A DNA stretch of 35,968 bases, taken from an uncultured Sphingobacterium sp. (GTDB taxonomy: Bacteria; Bacteroidota; Bacteroidia; Sphingobacteriales; Sphingobacteriaceae). The stretch spans positions 1-35,968 of the forward strand of contig CANRHE010000010.1 in the NCBI GenBank assembly GCA_947630335.1, read 5' to 3'. This document shows, piece by piece, positions 18,254-25,279 of the stretch (the first letter of the stretch is position 1; each line of letters begins with the position of its first letter). The position numbers and the translations under genes were made by a program. The notes under the pieces were generated by a model. The model did no database searches. It was given only the letters and a program-made list of their open reading frames with translations, and was not told where the DNA came from.

Positions 18254-19597
18254 TCAAATACTATCCTCTACGACACGTACAAATAAATTATAATTTTCGT
18301 GTTTCTCCACAATGACTTGTTGTCCTGCATCAATAAAACCTCCTAATGCGACCGCATCATACCACACACCTTCAATCTCAATTTTACCAGAAGGTCTCAA
18401 TACGGTCTTTGAAATGCCTATTTTATCTTTCATATCAGATTTAATAATACCAGAAGTATATCCTGTAGATGCTAATTGCTCATCTTTTAACACTAACCGT
18501 GTAAATACTGACGATCGCAACAGATTCTTTCCAAAAGCAATTATTAAAATTACGGTAAAAAACATGGCAGATACAACTACCAAAAATGAATTCATAAGTA
18601 GACCAGGTTGAGAAATTTTAAAATCCAAAAAATCATTCGCTAACATAGAAAAAGCCAGTCCACAAAGTACGAAGATAATTCCTAATATTCCAGCTATACC
18701 AAACCCAGGGATCACGAGTATCTCTAAAGCTAATAAAATAACACCGATAATAAACAAAGCAATCTCCCAATTATCTGCTAATCCTTGTAGGTATAATGGA
18801 GCAAAAAATAAAATAGCAGATAGAATAGCCACCCCTAGGGCAAATCCTATACCTGGCGATTGCAGTTCAAAATAAATACCTGCAATAATTCCCATTATCA
18901 ATATTCCACTTACAAATGGATTAATAAGAAATGCTATAATATGATCGACCCAAGTAAGATTATAACTGCGTTCAGTAGCATGCTTAATTTCTAAATTATC
19001 ATAAATTTCTTGTAGTTTTTTGACTTCTCCATTAACAAGGTTAGCCTTGACGGCTTCCGAAGATGTAAAAGTCAATACTTGTCCATCATCTTTATATTCT
19101 TTTAAGGATATTGAAGGATCTACAAAAGCCTCAGCCATTTTGGGATCTCTCCCTTTTGCTTCTGCAGTAGCTCTCATCAAACCGCGCATATATGACTGAT
19201 ACTTCTCAGGCATCACCTCCCCTTTGCTATCTACGACTGAAGCAGCTCCAATAGAAGACCCCGAATGCATATAAATATGATCAGCAGCCAAAGAAATTAA
19301 AGTTCCTGCAGATGCAGCATTATTATTAATATATACAATGGTCTCCATAGGAGAATTAAGCAACAACGTACGTATAGAGTCTGCAAAATTAACTGCACCT
19401 CCAAAAGTGTTCATTTCTATCAAAAAGTAATCTGCCTTTTCTTTCAAAGCAAGATCATACGATTTTTTAATAATACGCCAAGCATTTGGACCTACATCCT
19501 CCCTTAATGATGTTTTGAATACAGTTTGTGCATTCAATGTAAAAAAACAAAAGGATATCAATAAGAAGAGAATTGATTTTATAAATTTGCCAAGCAT
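18254..19597 (-). CDS. NfeD-type membrane-bound ClpP-class serine protease
   Basis: Long NfeD proteins join a ClpP-like serine protease domain to four or more membrane helices and an OB-fold tail, and act in membrane protein quality control. The 447 residues show a signal peptide (about 1-24) and a protease domain (about 26-215) with nucleophile Ser96 in NNAASAGTLISLAAD and base Lys132 in GEVMPEKYQSY. Several hydrophobic helices follow (about 222-345), including LALEILVIPGFGIAGILGI. A C-terminal OB-fold (about 375-447) contains GKIEIEGVWYDAVALGGFI. A partner stomatin-like gene is not adjacent. Its start codon lies 18 bases from the divergent DUF4905-like start, and the latter's -7 box touches its ATG. 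Confidence 0.9.
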   Translation of the reverse strand: MLGKFIKSILFLLISFCFFTLNAQTVFKTSLREDVGPNAWRIIKKSYDLALKEKADYFLIEMNTFGGAVNFADSIRTLLLNSPMETIVYINNNAASAGTLISLAADHIYMHSGSSIGAASVVDSKGEVMPEKYQSYMRGLMRATAEAKGRDPKMAEAFVDPSISLKEYKDDGQVLTFTSSEAVKANLVNGEVKKLQEIYDNLEIKHATERSYNLTWVDHIIAFLINPFVSGILIMGIIAGIYFELQSPGIGFALGVAILSAILFFAPLYLQGLADNWEIALFIIGVILLALEILVIPGFGIAGILGIIFVLCGLAFSMLANDFLDFKISQPGLLMNSFLVVVSAMFFTVILIIAFGKNLLRSSVFTRLVLKDEQLASTGYTSGIIKSDMKDKIGISKTVLRPSGKIEIEGVWYDAVALGGFIDAGQQVIVEKHENYNLFVRVVEDSI

Positions 19598-19604
19598 ATA
19601 TTTG
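19572..19604 (+). promoter_or_regulatory. Promoter of the DUF4905-like gene, overlapping the nfeD-type start codon
   Basis: ATTG (19572-19575), a 21-base spacer and an exact TATATTTG (19597-19604). Only 11 bases separate the -7 box from ATG 19616, so the leader would be about 8 bases. The box overlaps the start codon of the divergent gene by one base. Confidence 0.6.
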
Positions 19605-19615
19605 GTTTCTATTTT

Positions 19616-20368
19616 ATGAATAAATATACGATTAAAAAATTATTTGAAAAATCTTTTCCCTTCCCGGTATGGAAAATTGAAGTCGATAGTATACGTCAGA
19701 ATATTGCAGTAGAAAGTAGGGACCCGAATTCGACACTTCCCACCTACACGATTTATTCATTTGAAGGTCACACTTTATTAGACAATTATCTAATTAATGA
19801 AAAGGAATGGACTATAGCTTCAATACAAGGAGATTATCTCATTCTTAAAAAATATGGCACTTCAAGTCCGGTTCAGTCTGGAATTCGTATTATACACTTT
19901 CCTACCCAAACTATAATAGCTGATCTAGCAGAGTATATTTTTCAATGTGCTAAAAAAAATACCGTGATAGCCATACATCGTGCAATCCCCACGGGACTGT
20001 TATACTACATAACGATTTCGAATGGGAAGGTAAAAACAACAATGGATGAAAAGACTACTGACTATCCAAATTTGGTAGAAATTCCAATACCATATAAAGG
20101 TAAAATACCCGCATTTATGTCAGATATCAAGTATGAAGATCAAATTTGGGTACAACCTTTAAAAGACATTTTTATTTGGTCATATCACTCAAAAAAAGAT
20201 GAAAAGTACGTCCTATCATTATCTCTATCTTCTAAAAATGAGATACTTACCCATGAATATGTGTTAAATAATCTTAATAAATTAATCCTTCAACCCTATT
20301 TTGCAGTCAATAACTATATTTTCTTTTTGTCTGATACTAAACAAAAAATTATAACGTATTTAGTATAA
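19616..20368 (+). CDS. DUF4905-like protein of unknown function
   Basis: A 250-residue cytoplasmic protein with no signal peptide or membrane segment. The N-terminus (KKLFEKSFPFPVWKIEVDS) and the run of beta-strand blocks resemble DUF4905 proteins known from Sphingobacteriaceae. WKIEVDSIRQNIAVESRD, YTIYSFEGHTLLDNYLI and GDYLILKKY look like repeated blades, so a small beta-propeller is possible. It is the first gene of a rightward set with the LysM gene (9-base gap) and uridine kinase. Function is not known, and the family name is from memory of the pattern. Confidence 0.72.
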   Translation: MNKYTIKKLFEKSFPFPVWKIEVDSIRQNIAVESRDPNSTLPTYTIYSFEGHTLLDNYLINEKEWTIASIQGDYLILKKYGTSSPVQSGIRIIHFPTQTIIADLAEYIFQCAKKNTVIAIHRAIPTGLLYYITISNGKVKTTMDEKTTDYPNLVEIPIPYKGKIPAFMSDIKYEDQIWVQPLKDIFIWSYHSKKDEKYVLSLSLSSKNEILTHEYVLNNLNKLILQPYFAVNNYIFFLSDTKQKIITYLV

Positions 20369-20377
20369 TTGTAAATA

Positions 20378-21307
20378 ATGAAATATAATAAATCCATAAA
20401 ATCGCATTTATCACTATCATTTCTAATCGCATTAAGCCTTGGATTAACCACTCCTCAGCTATCATTAGCTAATAGTGTAGTTCCTCATAAGCCCACTGCA
20501 ATACTTGACTCTATTGGAAATGAAATAGTGAATGGTAGTAGATTTGTCATTCACAAACTTGAATCTGGCCAAACATACTATCAATTGAGTAGAATCTATT
20601 CTTTACCTGTCAAAGAGATAATAGCCGCCAACAATAATAAATCACTACGTGTAGGTGATACAGTAAAAATACCTAGGGGCAAATCATCTGTAGTCAAACC
20701 TCAAGAAACGAAAGTAACAATCCAAACTCCTACTGTTGCTACGCCAAACAATAGCGCGGAAATCACAGAATATAAAGTAGGAAAATCTGAAACCTTATAT
20801 TCTATTGCTAGAAGATTTCAATTAACTGTTGATGAAATAAAAAGATATAACAATCTTACTTCGAATAACCTTCGCGAAGGTATGATTTTAAAAATACCAA
20901 AGCATAACTCATTTGCAGAAGAGATTCCAGAGACTCCAGCTCCAATAATAACAGCCTTACCAGAAATTATTGAAGAAAATCAACCTATAGATGATGCTGT
21001 TTTTAAAGCTAATAGATATGGTATTCGTGAAAAAAAAGAACGTGGTGTTGGCGTTTGGTTGGATAGTCTTAAAGGTGATGGACAAACTAGTCTAGCTTTG
21101 CACAAATCGGCTCCCATAGGAACAATTTTAAAAATTACTAATCCTATGAACCAAAGTGTTACTTTTGCAAAAGTTGTTGGCAAATTTGGGGATAATGAAG
21201 ATACACAAGGTGCAATTGTAGTATTATCAAAATCTGCAGCTGCATCAGTAGGCGTATTGGACAAAAAATTTCAGGTAGAACTAGCCTATGGCGTACCTTT
21301 GGACTAA
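20378..21307 (+). CDS. Exported protein with two LysM domains and a double-psi beta-barrel
   Basis: A 309-residue cell-envelope protein. The signal peptide covers about 1-31 (ending SLAN). LysM 1 (about 56-99) has YYQLSRIYSLPVKEIIAANN. LysM 2 (about 130-174) has TLYSIARRFQLTVDEIKRYNNL. LysM modules bind peptidoglycan glycan chains. After a Pro/Glu linker (180-205), residues 222-305 (KERGVGVWLDSLKG...ALHKSAPIGTILKITNP) look like an RlpA-type double-psi barrel, a fold often found in lytic transglycosylase-like proteins. The catalytic Asp of true RlpA is not evident, so it may only bind. It lies 13 bases before uridine kinase. Confidence 0.85.
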   Translation: MKYNKSIKSHLSLSFLIALSLGLTTPQLSLANSVVPHKPTAILDSIGNEIVNGSRFVIHKLESGQTYYQLSRIYSLPVKEIIAANNNKSLRVGDTVKIPRGKSSVVKPQETKVTIQTPTVATPNNSAEITEYKVGKSETLYSIARRFQLTVDEIKRYNNLTSNNLREGMILKIPKHNSFAEEIPETPAPIITALPEIIEENQPIDDAVFKANRYGIREKKERGVGVWLDSLKGDGQTSLALHKSAPIGTILKITNPMNQSVTFAKVVGKFGDNEDTQGAIVVLSKSAAASVGVLDKKFQVELAYGVPLD

Positions 21308-21320
21308 AAATAAAAAGTAA

Positions 21321-21956
21321 ATGGAAAAACCCTATGTCATTGGGATTGCAGGAAGTAGTGGTTCAGGAAAAACATTTTTCTTAAAGAGCTTTCTAAATCA
21401 TTTTAAAGAAGATCAAGTTACATTGATTTCTCAGGATGATTATTATATCCCTGCAAATACTAAAACGCAAGAAGAAAATAGACTATATAACTTCGATTTA
21501 CCTACTTCAATAGATCGTGCAAAATTTCATGAACATATCAAAGATCTGTTTGATGGAAAAACCGTAATAAAAGAAGAATATACATTCAACAATCCCAATA
21601 TCAAACCAAAAATGCTGGAAATAAAACCAGCACCCATACTTATTGTAGAAGGTTTGTTTATATTTCATTACACAGAAATTAATGAAATACTAGATTATAG
21701 AATATTTTTAGATGCTGAGGAATCTGTCGCACTTAGACGTAGACTAACTCGTGACTTAGTAGAAAGAGGGTATGACAGAGACGATGTCATGTATAAATGG
21801 GTAGAGCATGTTGTACCCTCTTACAATGAATATCTACTACCTTACCGCTCAAGCGTTGATAAAGTATTAATAAATAATACTGATGACCCTAAAATCATAG
21901 AGGAAGCAACAAATGAAATCTGTACACAATTAAGAGAAAAGTTAAACTTAATATAA
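21321..21956 (+). CDS. udk: Uridine kinase
   Basis: Uridine kinase phosphorylates uridine and cytidine to UMP and CMP in pyrimidine salvage. The 211-residue length is typical. Walker A GSSGSGKT lies at 11-18. The nucleoside-binding acid sits in ISQDDYYIPA (36-45), followed by NFDLPTSID and then VEGLFIFHYTEI. The LID region DLVERGYDRDDVMYKWVEHV has the expected arginines. There are 13 bases between the LysM gene and this one, so it probably shares that transcript. Confidence 0.9.
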   Translation: MEKPYVIGIAGSSGSGKTFFLKSFLNHFKEDQVTLISQDDYYIPANTKTQEENRLYNFDLPTSIDRAKFHEHIKDLFDGKTVIKEEYTFNNPNIKPKMLEIKPAPILIVEGLFIFHYTEINEILDYRIFLDAEESVALRRRLTRDLVERGYDRDDVMYKWVEHVVPSYNEYLLPYRSSVDKVLINNTDDPKIIEEATNEICTQLREKLNLI

Positions 21957-21977
21957 TTTAAAACAATTCTAAATAAC

Positions 21978-21985
21978 TATATTTG
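21978..21985 (+). promoter_or_regulatory. -7 box of the cysteine-rich microprotein gene
   Basis: Exact TATATTTG, with only four bases (CAAT) before ATG 21990. No clear -33 TTTG is seen. The position implies a transcript starting almost at the ATG. Confidence 0.5.
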
Positions 21986-21989
21986 CAAT

Positions 21990-22151
21990 ATGGATTTGCA
22001 AAATGAGTTAAATAATTTCCTTGCTAAGAGTGATTTATATGAGTCACCAAAAGGTATAAATCCTTTTGGTGACTTTTCTTGTTATGACTTAAAGAAATGT
22101 TGTAAAAAGTACAAACGTGGTAAACGTTGCAAAAAATGTCCCGATAAATAG
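21990..22151 (+). CDS. Cysteine-rich microprotein (53 residues)
   Basis: A short frame from ATG 21990 to TAG 22149-22151. Residues 25-53 are rich in Cys and Lys: FGDFSCYDLKKCCKKYKRG, then KRCKKCPDK. Five cysteines (31, 37, 38, 47, 50) give a C-x5-CC-x8-C-x2-C spacing that could hold a metal ion. The pattern KCCKKYKRGKRCKKCP is too ordered to be chance, and I recall similar tiny unnamed proteins in Bacteroidota. It has an exact -7 box just ahead. A perfect 13-bp hairpin followed by T-rich sequence lies inside the frame, so the same DNA may also end the uridine kinase transcript. Function unknown. Confidence 0.65.
   Translation: MDLQNELNNFLAKSDLYESPKGINPFGDFSCYDLKKCCKKYKRGKRCKKCPDK
22042..22080 (+). 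terminator. Terminator-like hairpin inside the microprotein gene
   Basis: A perfect 13-bp stem (22042-22054 with 22062-22074, AGTCACCAAAAGG/CCTTTTGGTGACT) with a seven-base loop, then TTTCTT. It lies 86 bases after the uridine kinase stop, the place where a terminator would be expected, yet inside the 53-residue frame. Confidence 0.6.
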
Positions 22152-22237
22152 AATAACCCGTTATTAAATTATCGAGCATAATTTAGTATGATGTCTTTAT
22201 ATTGCCATTTTCTGACTTTAACCCACAAAATATATCG

Positions 22238-22245
22238 TATTTTTG
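22238..22245 (+). promoter_or_regulatory. -7 box of the thioesterase-like gene
   Basis: Exact TATTTTTG, four bases (TGAC) before ATG 22250. This supports ATG 22250 as the start rather than the in-frame ATG 22202, which would be upstream of the promoter. Confidence 0.5.
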
Positions 22246-22249
22246 TGAC

Positions 22250-22756
22250 ATGAAATTAACACCTATTTCATTAAAATGGATACTCCGAACCTATCCACCA
22301 TTTTTGTTTCAACGAATATGGGTTAAAAATATTCACCCCGAATTTAAAGGTATAGATGTAACTATAATTAAGAGCTTTCTAAATATAAATGCAAATAAAA
22401 CTGTTTTTGGCGGAACAATTTTTTCTTCTTTAGATCCGATACATTCTATTCTTATAGACCAATATCTAAAAGCAAAAGGAATGAAGCATACTGTAGCATG
22501 GTTAAAATCAGCTAAAATTGAATATTTAAAGCCTGGAAGAACTAATCTACATTTTTCCGTTCGCCTCAAGGATGAAGAAATGGATTATGCATACGAAACT
22601 ATCAAAAACAACGGTAAGATTGTTCATACATTCACTACAGAAATATATGACAAAAAAGGAGTTAAATGTGCAGTTTGCCAAAACGAAATATATATCCGAA
22701 ATTTAAAGTTCGATATCAATAAACTTCGTCAAAGAGAATCAAAAATAATTGAATAA
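22250..22756 (+). CDS. DUF4442/hotdog-fold thioesterase-like protein
   Basis: A 168-residue protein that resembles the DUF4442 (YiiD C-terminal) type of hotdog-fold acyl-CoA thioesterase. The block NKTVFGGTIFSSLDPIHSILIDQYL (about 53-77) matches the central hotdog helix region. WLKSAKIEYLKPGRTNLHFSVRL follows as a strand pair. FTTEIYDKKGVKCAVCQNEIYIRN gives the last strands. The frame could begin at 22202, but that start lies before the -7 box; MKLTPISLKW at 22250 fits the family better. Three genes for a lipoprotein, SCO1 and cytochrome c follow closely, so a shared transcript is likely. The acyl substrate is unknown. Confidence 0.78.
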   Translation: MKLTPISLKWILRTYPPFLFQRIWVKNIHPEFKGIDVTIIKSFLNINANKTVFGGTIFSSLDPIHSILIDQYLKAKGMKHTVAWLKSAKIEYLKPGRTNLHFSVRLKDEEMDYAYETIKNNGKIVHTFTTEIYDKKGVKCAVCQNEIYIRNLKFDINKLRQRESKIIE

Positions 22757-22775
22757 TATATATTATATAATGATC

Positions 22776-23177
22776 ATGAAAAAATTTTTCTATATAACAG
22801 CATCAGCACTATTTCTTTTAGGTGCTTGTGAATCAAAAACCAACCAAAAAGATACCAGTGTTCAAGAATTAAGTAAAGAAGCTATTGCAGTACATGACGA
22901 AATAATGCCGCAAATAGGAACATTCGACCGCACTACCGTAAAAATCGATTCTTTATTAGGAACTAATATCGATGAGCAAAAAAGGCAAGAATTAGAACAA
23001 TTAAAATCTAATTTAGAATCTGCGACAGATAATATGATGACATGGATGAAAGATTATACACCAGATTCTACTAATATAGCTTATCAAGAAGAAGAATTAG
23101 TAAAAATTAAAGCAATGAAGAAACAATTTGAAGATGTTTCTCTAGAAAGTAATAATAAACTAGCTCCTTTTAAATAA
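22776..23177 (+). CDS. Small lipoprotein with helical domain
   Basis: A 133-residue lipoprotein: signal peptide MKKFFYITASALFLLGAC with Cys18 as the anchor. The mature part is nearly all charged helix (SKEAIAVHDEIMPQIG, LEQLKSNLESATDNMMTWMKDY), likely a two- or three-helix bundle. An upstream in-frame ATG at 22749 overlaps the previous gene's end and would spoil the signal peptide, so ATG 22776 is chosen. The SCO1 gene begins four bases after its stop. The family is not named here, though similar helical lipoproteins accompany SCO1/cytochrome genes in Bacteroidota. A role as a periplasmic partner is inferred. Confidence 0.8.
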   Translation: MKKFFYITASALFLLGACESKTNQKDTSVQELSKEAIAVHDEIMPQIGTFDRTTVKIDSLLGTNIDEQKRQELEQLKSNLESATDNMMTWMKDYTPDSTNIAYQEEELVKIKAMKKQFEDVSLESNNKLAPFK

Positions 23178-23181
23178 TAAG

Positions 23182-23823
23182 ATGAAACTTAACACTCTTT
23201 TATCAACCTTCTTTTTAGGAATACTTGCGAGTTCGTGTCAATCAAACTCACCTAAGCTTCCGATTATTGGAGAAAGAGAAGTGGTTGAAAAACAAATTGA
23301 CGGGAAAACAATTATAGATACTATTTATCCCAAAATACCTTCTTTTAAGTTCTTAAATCAAGATTCTGCAATCTTAACAGACAAAGATTTTGACAACAAA
23401 ATATATGTTGCCAACTTCTTCTTTACTCACTGTCCTAGTATATGTCCGACGATGCAACGTAATCTCTTAAAAGCGTATGAAAAATATAAAGGAGATGATA
23501 GAATATCATTCTTGTCTCATAGTATAGATTTCAAATATGACCAACCCAGTGTACTGAAATCATACGCCGATAAGCTTGGAGTAGATAATAATCAATGGCA
23601 ATTCGTTACGGGATCAAAAGCAGATATATATGGTCTATCAGACAAATACTTAGTTTACACTAAAGAAGATGCTTCAGTACCCGGAGGATATGATCACACA
23701 GGTTATCTCGTACTCATAGACCATGATAAACATATACGCGGTACATATGATGGAACTAATGATGAACAAGTCAAACAAATGTTAGGTGATATAGATATCC
23801 TCTTAAGTGAATACAAAAAATAA
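23182..23823 (+). CDS. SCO1/SenC-type copper chaperone lipoprotein
   Basis: SCO proteins have a thioredoxin-like fold, bind copper and help assemble the CuA centre of cytochrome oxidase. The lipobox SSC (ASSC, Cys19) predicts a lipid anchor. The copper site is complete: CPSIC (Cys84 and Cys88) in FFFTHCPSICPTMQ, and His172 in GGYDHTGYLVLID. The length of 213 is typical. It overlaps the cytochrome c gene by 17 bases and follows the small lipoprotein by four. No cox genes are in the window. Copper delivery to an oxidase encoded elsewhere is the likely task; thiol redox activity is an alternative. Confidence 0.92.
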   Translation: MKLNTLLSTFFLGILASSCQSNSPKLPIIGEREVVEKQIDGKTIIDTIYPKIPSFKFLNQDSAILTDKDFDNKIYVANFFFTHCPSICPTMQRNLLKAYEKYKGDDRISFLSHSIDFKYDQPSVLKSYADKLGVDNNQWQFVTGSKADIYGLSDKYLVYTKEDASVPGGYDHTGYLVLIDHDKHIRGTYDGTNDEQVKQMLGDIDILLSEYKK

Positions 23824-24262
23824 ATTGAATCGAAAGACAATCTTGCCTTTGGTTGGTATAATGATAATTGCTTTAAGTTACCTATCATCCTGCCACTCTA
23901 ATCTCAACATTGAAACCGCTCAGTATGCTGTGAATGGTCAAAAACTATATACACAACACTGTCAGAATTGTCATGGTGGCAAAGGAGAAGGATTAGGTAA
24001 ACTATACCCCCCATTAACAGATAATAATTATTTTGAAGAAAACAGAGCATTTCTAAGTTGTATCATAAAAAATGGCCTTGAAGGTAAAATCACAGTACAT
24101 GGCCAGAAATATAATCAACTGATGCCTGCTAATCCCCAGCTTACTGAAATGGATATAGCTTATATATTAACCTATATAACTACTACATTCGGAAAGAGTG
24201 ATTCCATATACTCTAAAACAGAAGTTAATGAGGCATTAAAAAAATGCAATATTACCAATTGA
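23807..24262 (+). CDS. Monoheme cytochrome c lipoprotein
   Basis: A 151-residue c-type cytochrome. The heme motif CQNCH lies at residues 52-56. The likely axial methionine is in NQLMPANPQLTEMDIAYIL, the usual class I arrangement. The hydrophobic N-terminal segment ends in LSSC (Cys29), so the protein is probably lipid-anchored. Its start overlaps the end of the SCO1 gene by 17 bases in another frame, which implies translational coupling. It is the last gene of the operon; a terminator follows. It may pass electrons to an oxidase or to SCO1. The partner is not visible here. Confidence 0.9.
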   Translation: MNTKNKLNRKTILPLVGIMIIALSYLSSCHSNLNIETAQYAVNGQKLYTQHCQNCHGGKGEGLGKLYPPLTDNNYFEENRAFLSCIIKNGLEGKITVHGQKYNQLMPANPQLTEMDIAYILTYITTTFGKSDSIYSKTEVNEALKKCNITN

Positions 24263-24309
24263 TTGCATCAACACTTATCACCAAACAAATTAATCAAATA
24301 AAGTTTTTT

Positions 24310-24337
24310 AAAGGCGACAACTACAGTCGCCTTTTTT
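24310..24337 (+). terminator. Terminator of the SCO1/cytochrome c operon
   Basis: A nine-bp stem AAAGGCGAC/GTCGCCTTT (24310-24318 with 24326-24334) with loop AACTACA and a T run, about 48 bases past the cytochrome stop. Confidence 0.88.
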
Positions 24338-24378
24338 ATTTAACAGTAAAGTACAATAGTCAAGCATGGCACTATTGA

Positions 24379-24510
24379 ATGGAAAATGGATGTAACACAA
24401 AAGACGTTATAGAGGTATTAAAAGAAGAAAATATAGGAATAATTGACATGTACGTAAAAAAGAAAGGTTTTCAAACGGGGAGAATGAAAACCTTTACTAA
24501 CCAATTATAA
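24379..24510 (+). CDS. Possible 43-residue microprotein
   Basis: A frame from ATG 24379 to TAA 24508-24510. The product begins MENGCNTKDVIEVLKEENI and ends MKTFTNQL, with a plausible amphipathic helix in the middle. The codon before the ATG is TGA, there is no -7 box or ribosome site, and an 11-bp hairpin lies inside. No family is recognised. It could be chance. Confidence 0.25.
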   Translation: MENGCNTKDVIEVLKEENIGIIDMYVKKKGFQTGRMKTFTNQL

Positions 24511-24610
24511 ACCTAAATTATGATAGTACAAATATAAGTGTAAAAAGTACACCCGTCAAGGATTTTCTAAAAAATTAACAATTATTTAACACCAAATCAT
24601 TGCAAGATCA

Positions 24611-24630
24611 ACTGTTTTAAAATTGACAGT
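24611..24630. promoter_or_regulatory. Candidate operator for the TetR regulator
   Basis: ACTGT(N10)ACAGT, an imperfect 20-bp palindrome, lies 58 bases before the tetR start and just upstream of its promoter. TetR proteins bind such sites near their own gene, but this one is short in its arms and only a candidate. Confidence 0.3.
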
Positions 24631-24673
24631 ATATATAACAAAATTTTGACATTATCCTTACTGAGCTAATTAC

Positions 24674-24681
24674 TATATTTG
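24674..24681 (+). promoter_or_regulatory. -7 box of the TetR/RND operon
   Basis: Exact TATATTTG, seven bases before ATG 24689. A TTTG at 24645-24648 is 25 bases upstream, slightly beyond the usual spacing. The leader would be only about 4 bases. Confidence 0.55.
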
Positions 24682-24688
24682 GAACCGA

Positions 24689-25279
24689 ATGAACGTTCAA
24701 TTAAAAGATAAAAAAGAGTGCATATTTCAACATACTTTAGTTTTAATTAAAGAAAATGGATTTCATGGCACACCAATGAGTCAGATCGCTAAGCAGTCTG
24801 ATGTGGCTGTTGGTACAATTTATCATTACTTCCCTTCAAAAGAAGTATTGATATTAGAATTATATAATTATTGTAAGAATAAAATTCATCAATATATTTT
24901 CGAAAATCTAGATGAAAATATTTCTTATCAAAAGAAGTTTGAACTTGTATTCTATCGTATTACTGAATTTAATATCCATAATGATGTGATATTTAGTTTC
25001 ATGGAGCAATTTTATAACTCTCCCTATTTTGAATTAGAACATTGTAATAATAGAGATGGAATATACGAACAAAATCATTTCTTAGACTTTTTGCAGGAGG
25101 GTATTAACAACAATCATCTCAGAAAAATTGATGTGTATACTCTTACTTCTGCTTTTATAGGTACTTCAGTATCTTTTTCTAAGTCTATTTTGAATAGAAG
25201 AGTAGAATATGACGAGAATAATTTAAAAGAATTAATTAAAATAATTTGGCAAGGATCAAAACAAAACAATGAGATTTAA
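24689..25279 (+). CDS. TetR-family transcriptional regulator of the RND efflux operon
   Basis: A 196-residue repressor. The N-terminal helix-turn-helix (about 8-55) reads ENGFHGTPMSQIAKQSDVAV then GTIYHYFPSKEVLILEL, matching TetR signature residues. The C-terminal ligand-binding domain is helical and varied, as normal. Its stop overlaps the start of the TolC gene by 11 bases, so it is the first gene of the same operon and probably represses it until a toxic ligand binds. Possible operator sites lie upstream. The start at ATG 24689 follows an exact -7 box by seven bases. Confidence 0.93.
   Translation: MNVQLKDKKECIFQHTLVLIKENGFHGTPMSQIAKQSDVAVGTIYHYFPSKEVLILELYNYCKNKIHQYIFENLDENISYQKKFELVFYRITEFNIHNDVIFSFMEQFYNSPYFELEHCNNRDGIYEQNHFLDFLQEGINNNHLRKIDVYTLTSAFIGTSVSFSKSILNRRVEYDENNLKELIKIIWQGSKQNNEI

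Larger units (their letters stand above)
24338..24673. other. Intergenic region before the TetR/RND operon
   Basis: About 340 bases. It holds a possible 43-codon frame (24379-24510), an 11-bp hairpin (24463-24473 with 24485-24495) with loop AACGGGGAGAA, a 5-5-5 inverted repeat GTGTA-AAAAG-TACAC (24538-24552) and ACTGT(N10)ACAGT (24611-24630). The last two are possible regulator sites. Confidence 0.5.

Noticed and set aside
22202..22249. Longer start for the thioesterase-like gene (ATG 22202)
   Set aside because: It precedes the -7 box at 22238-22245, and the added residues (MPFSDFNPQNISYFCD) do not look like the family.
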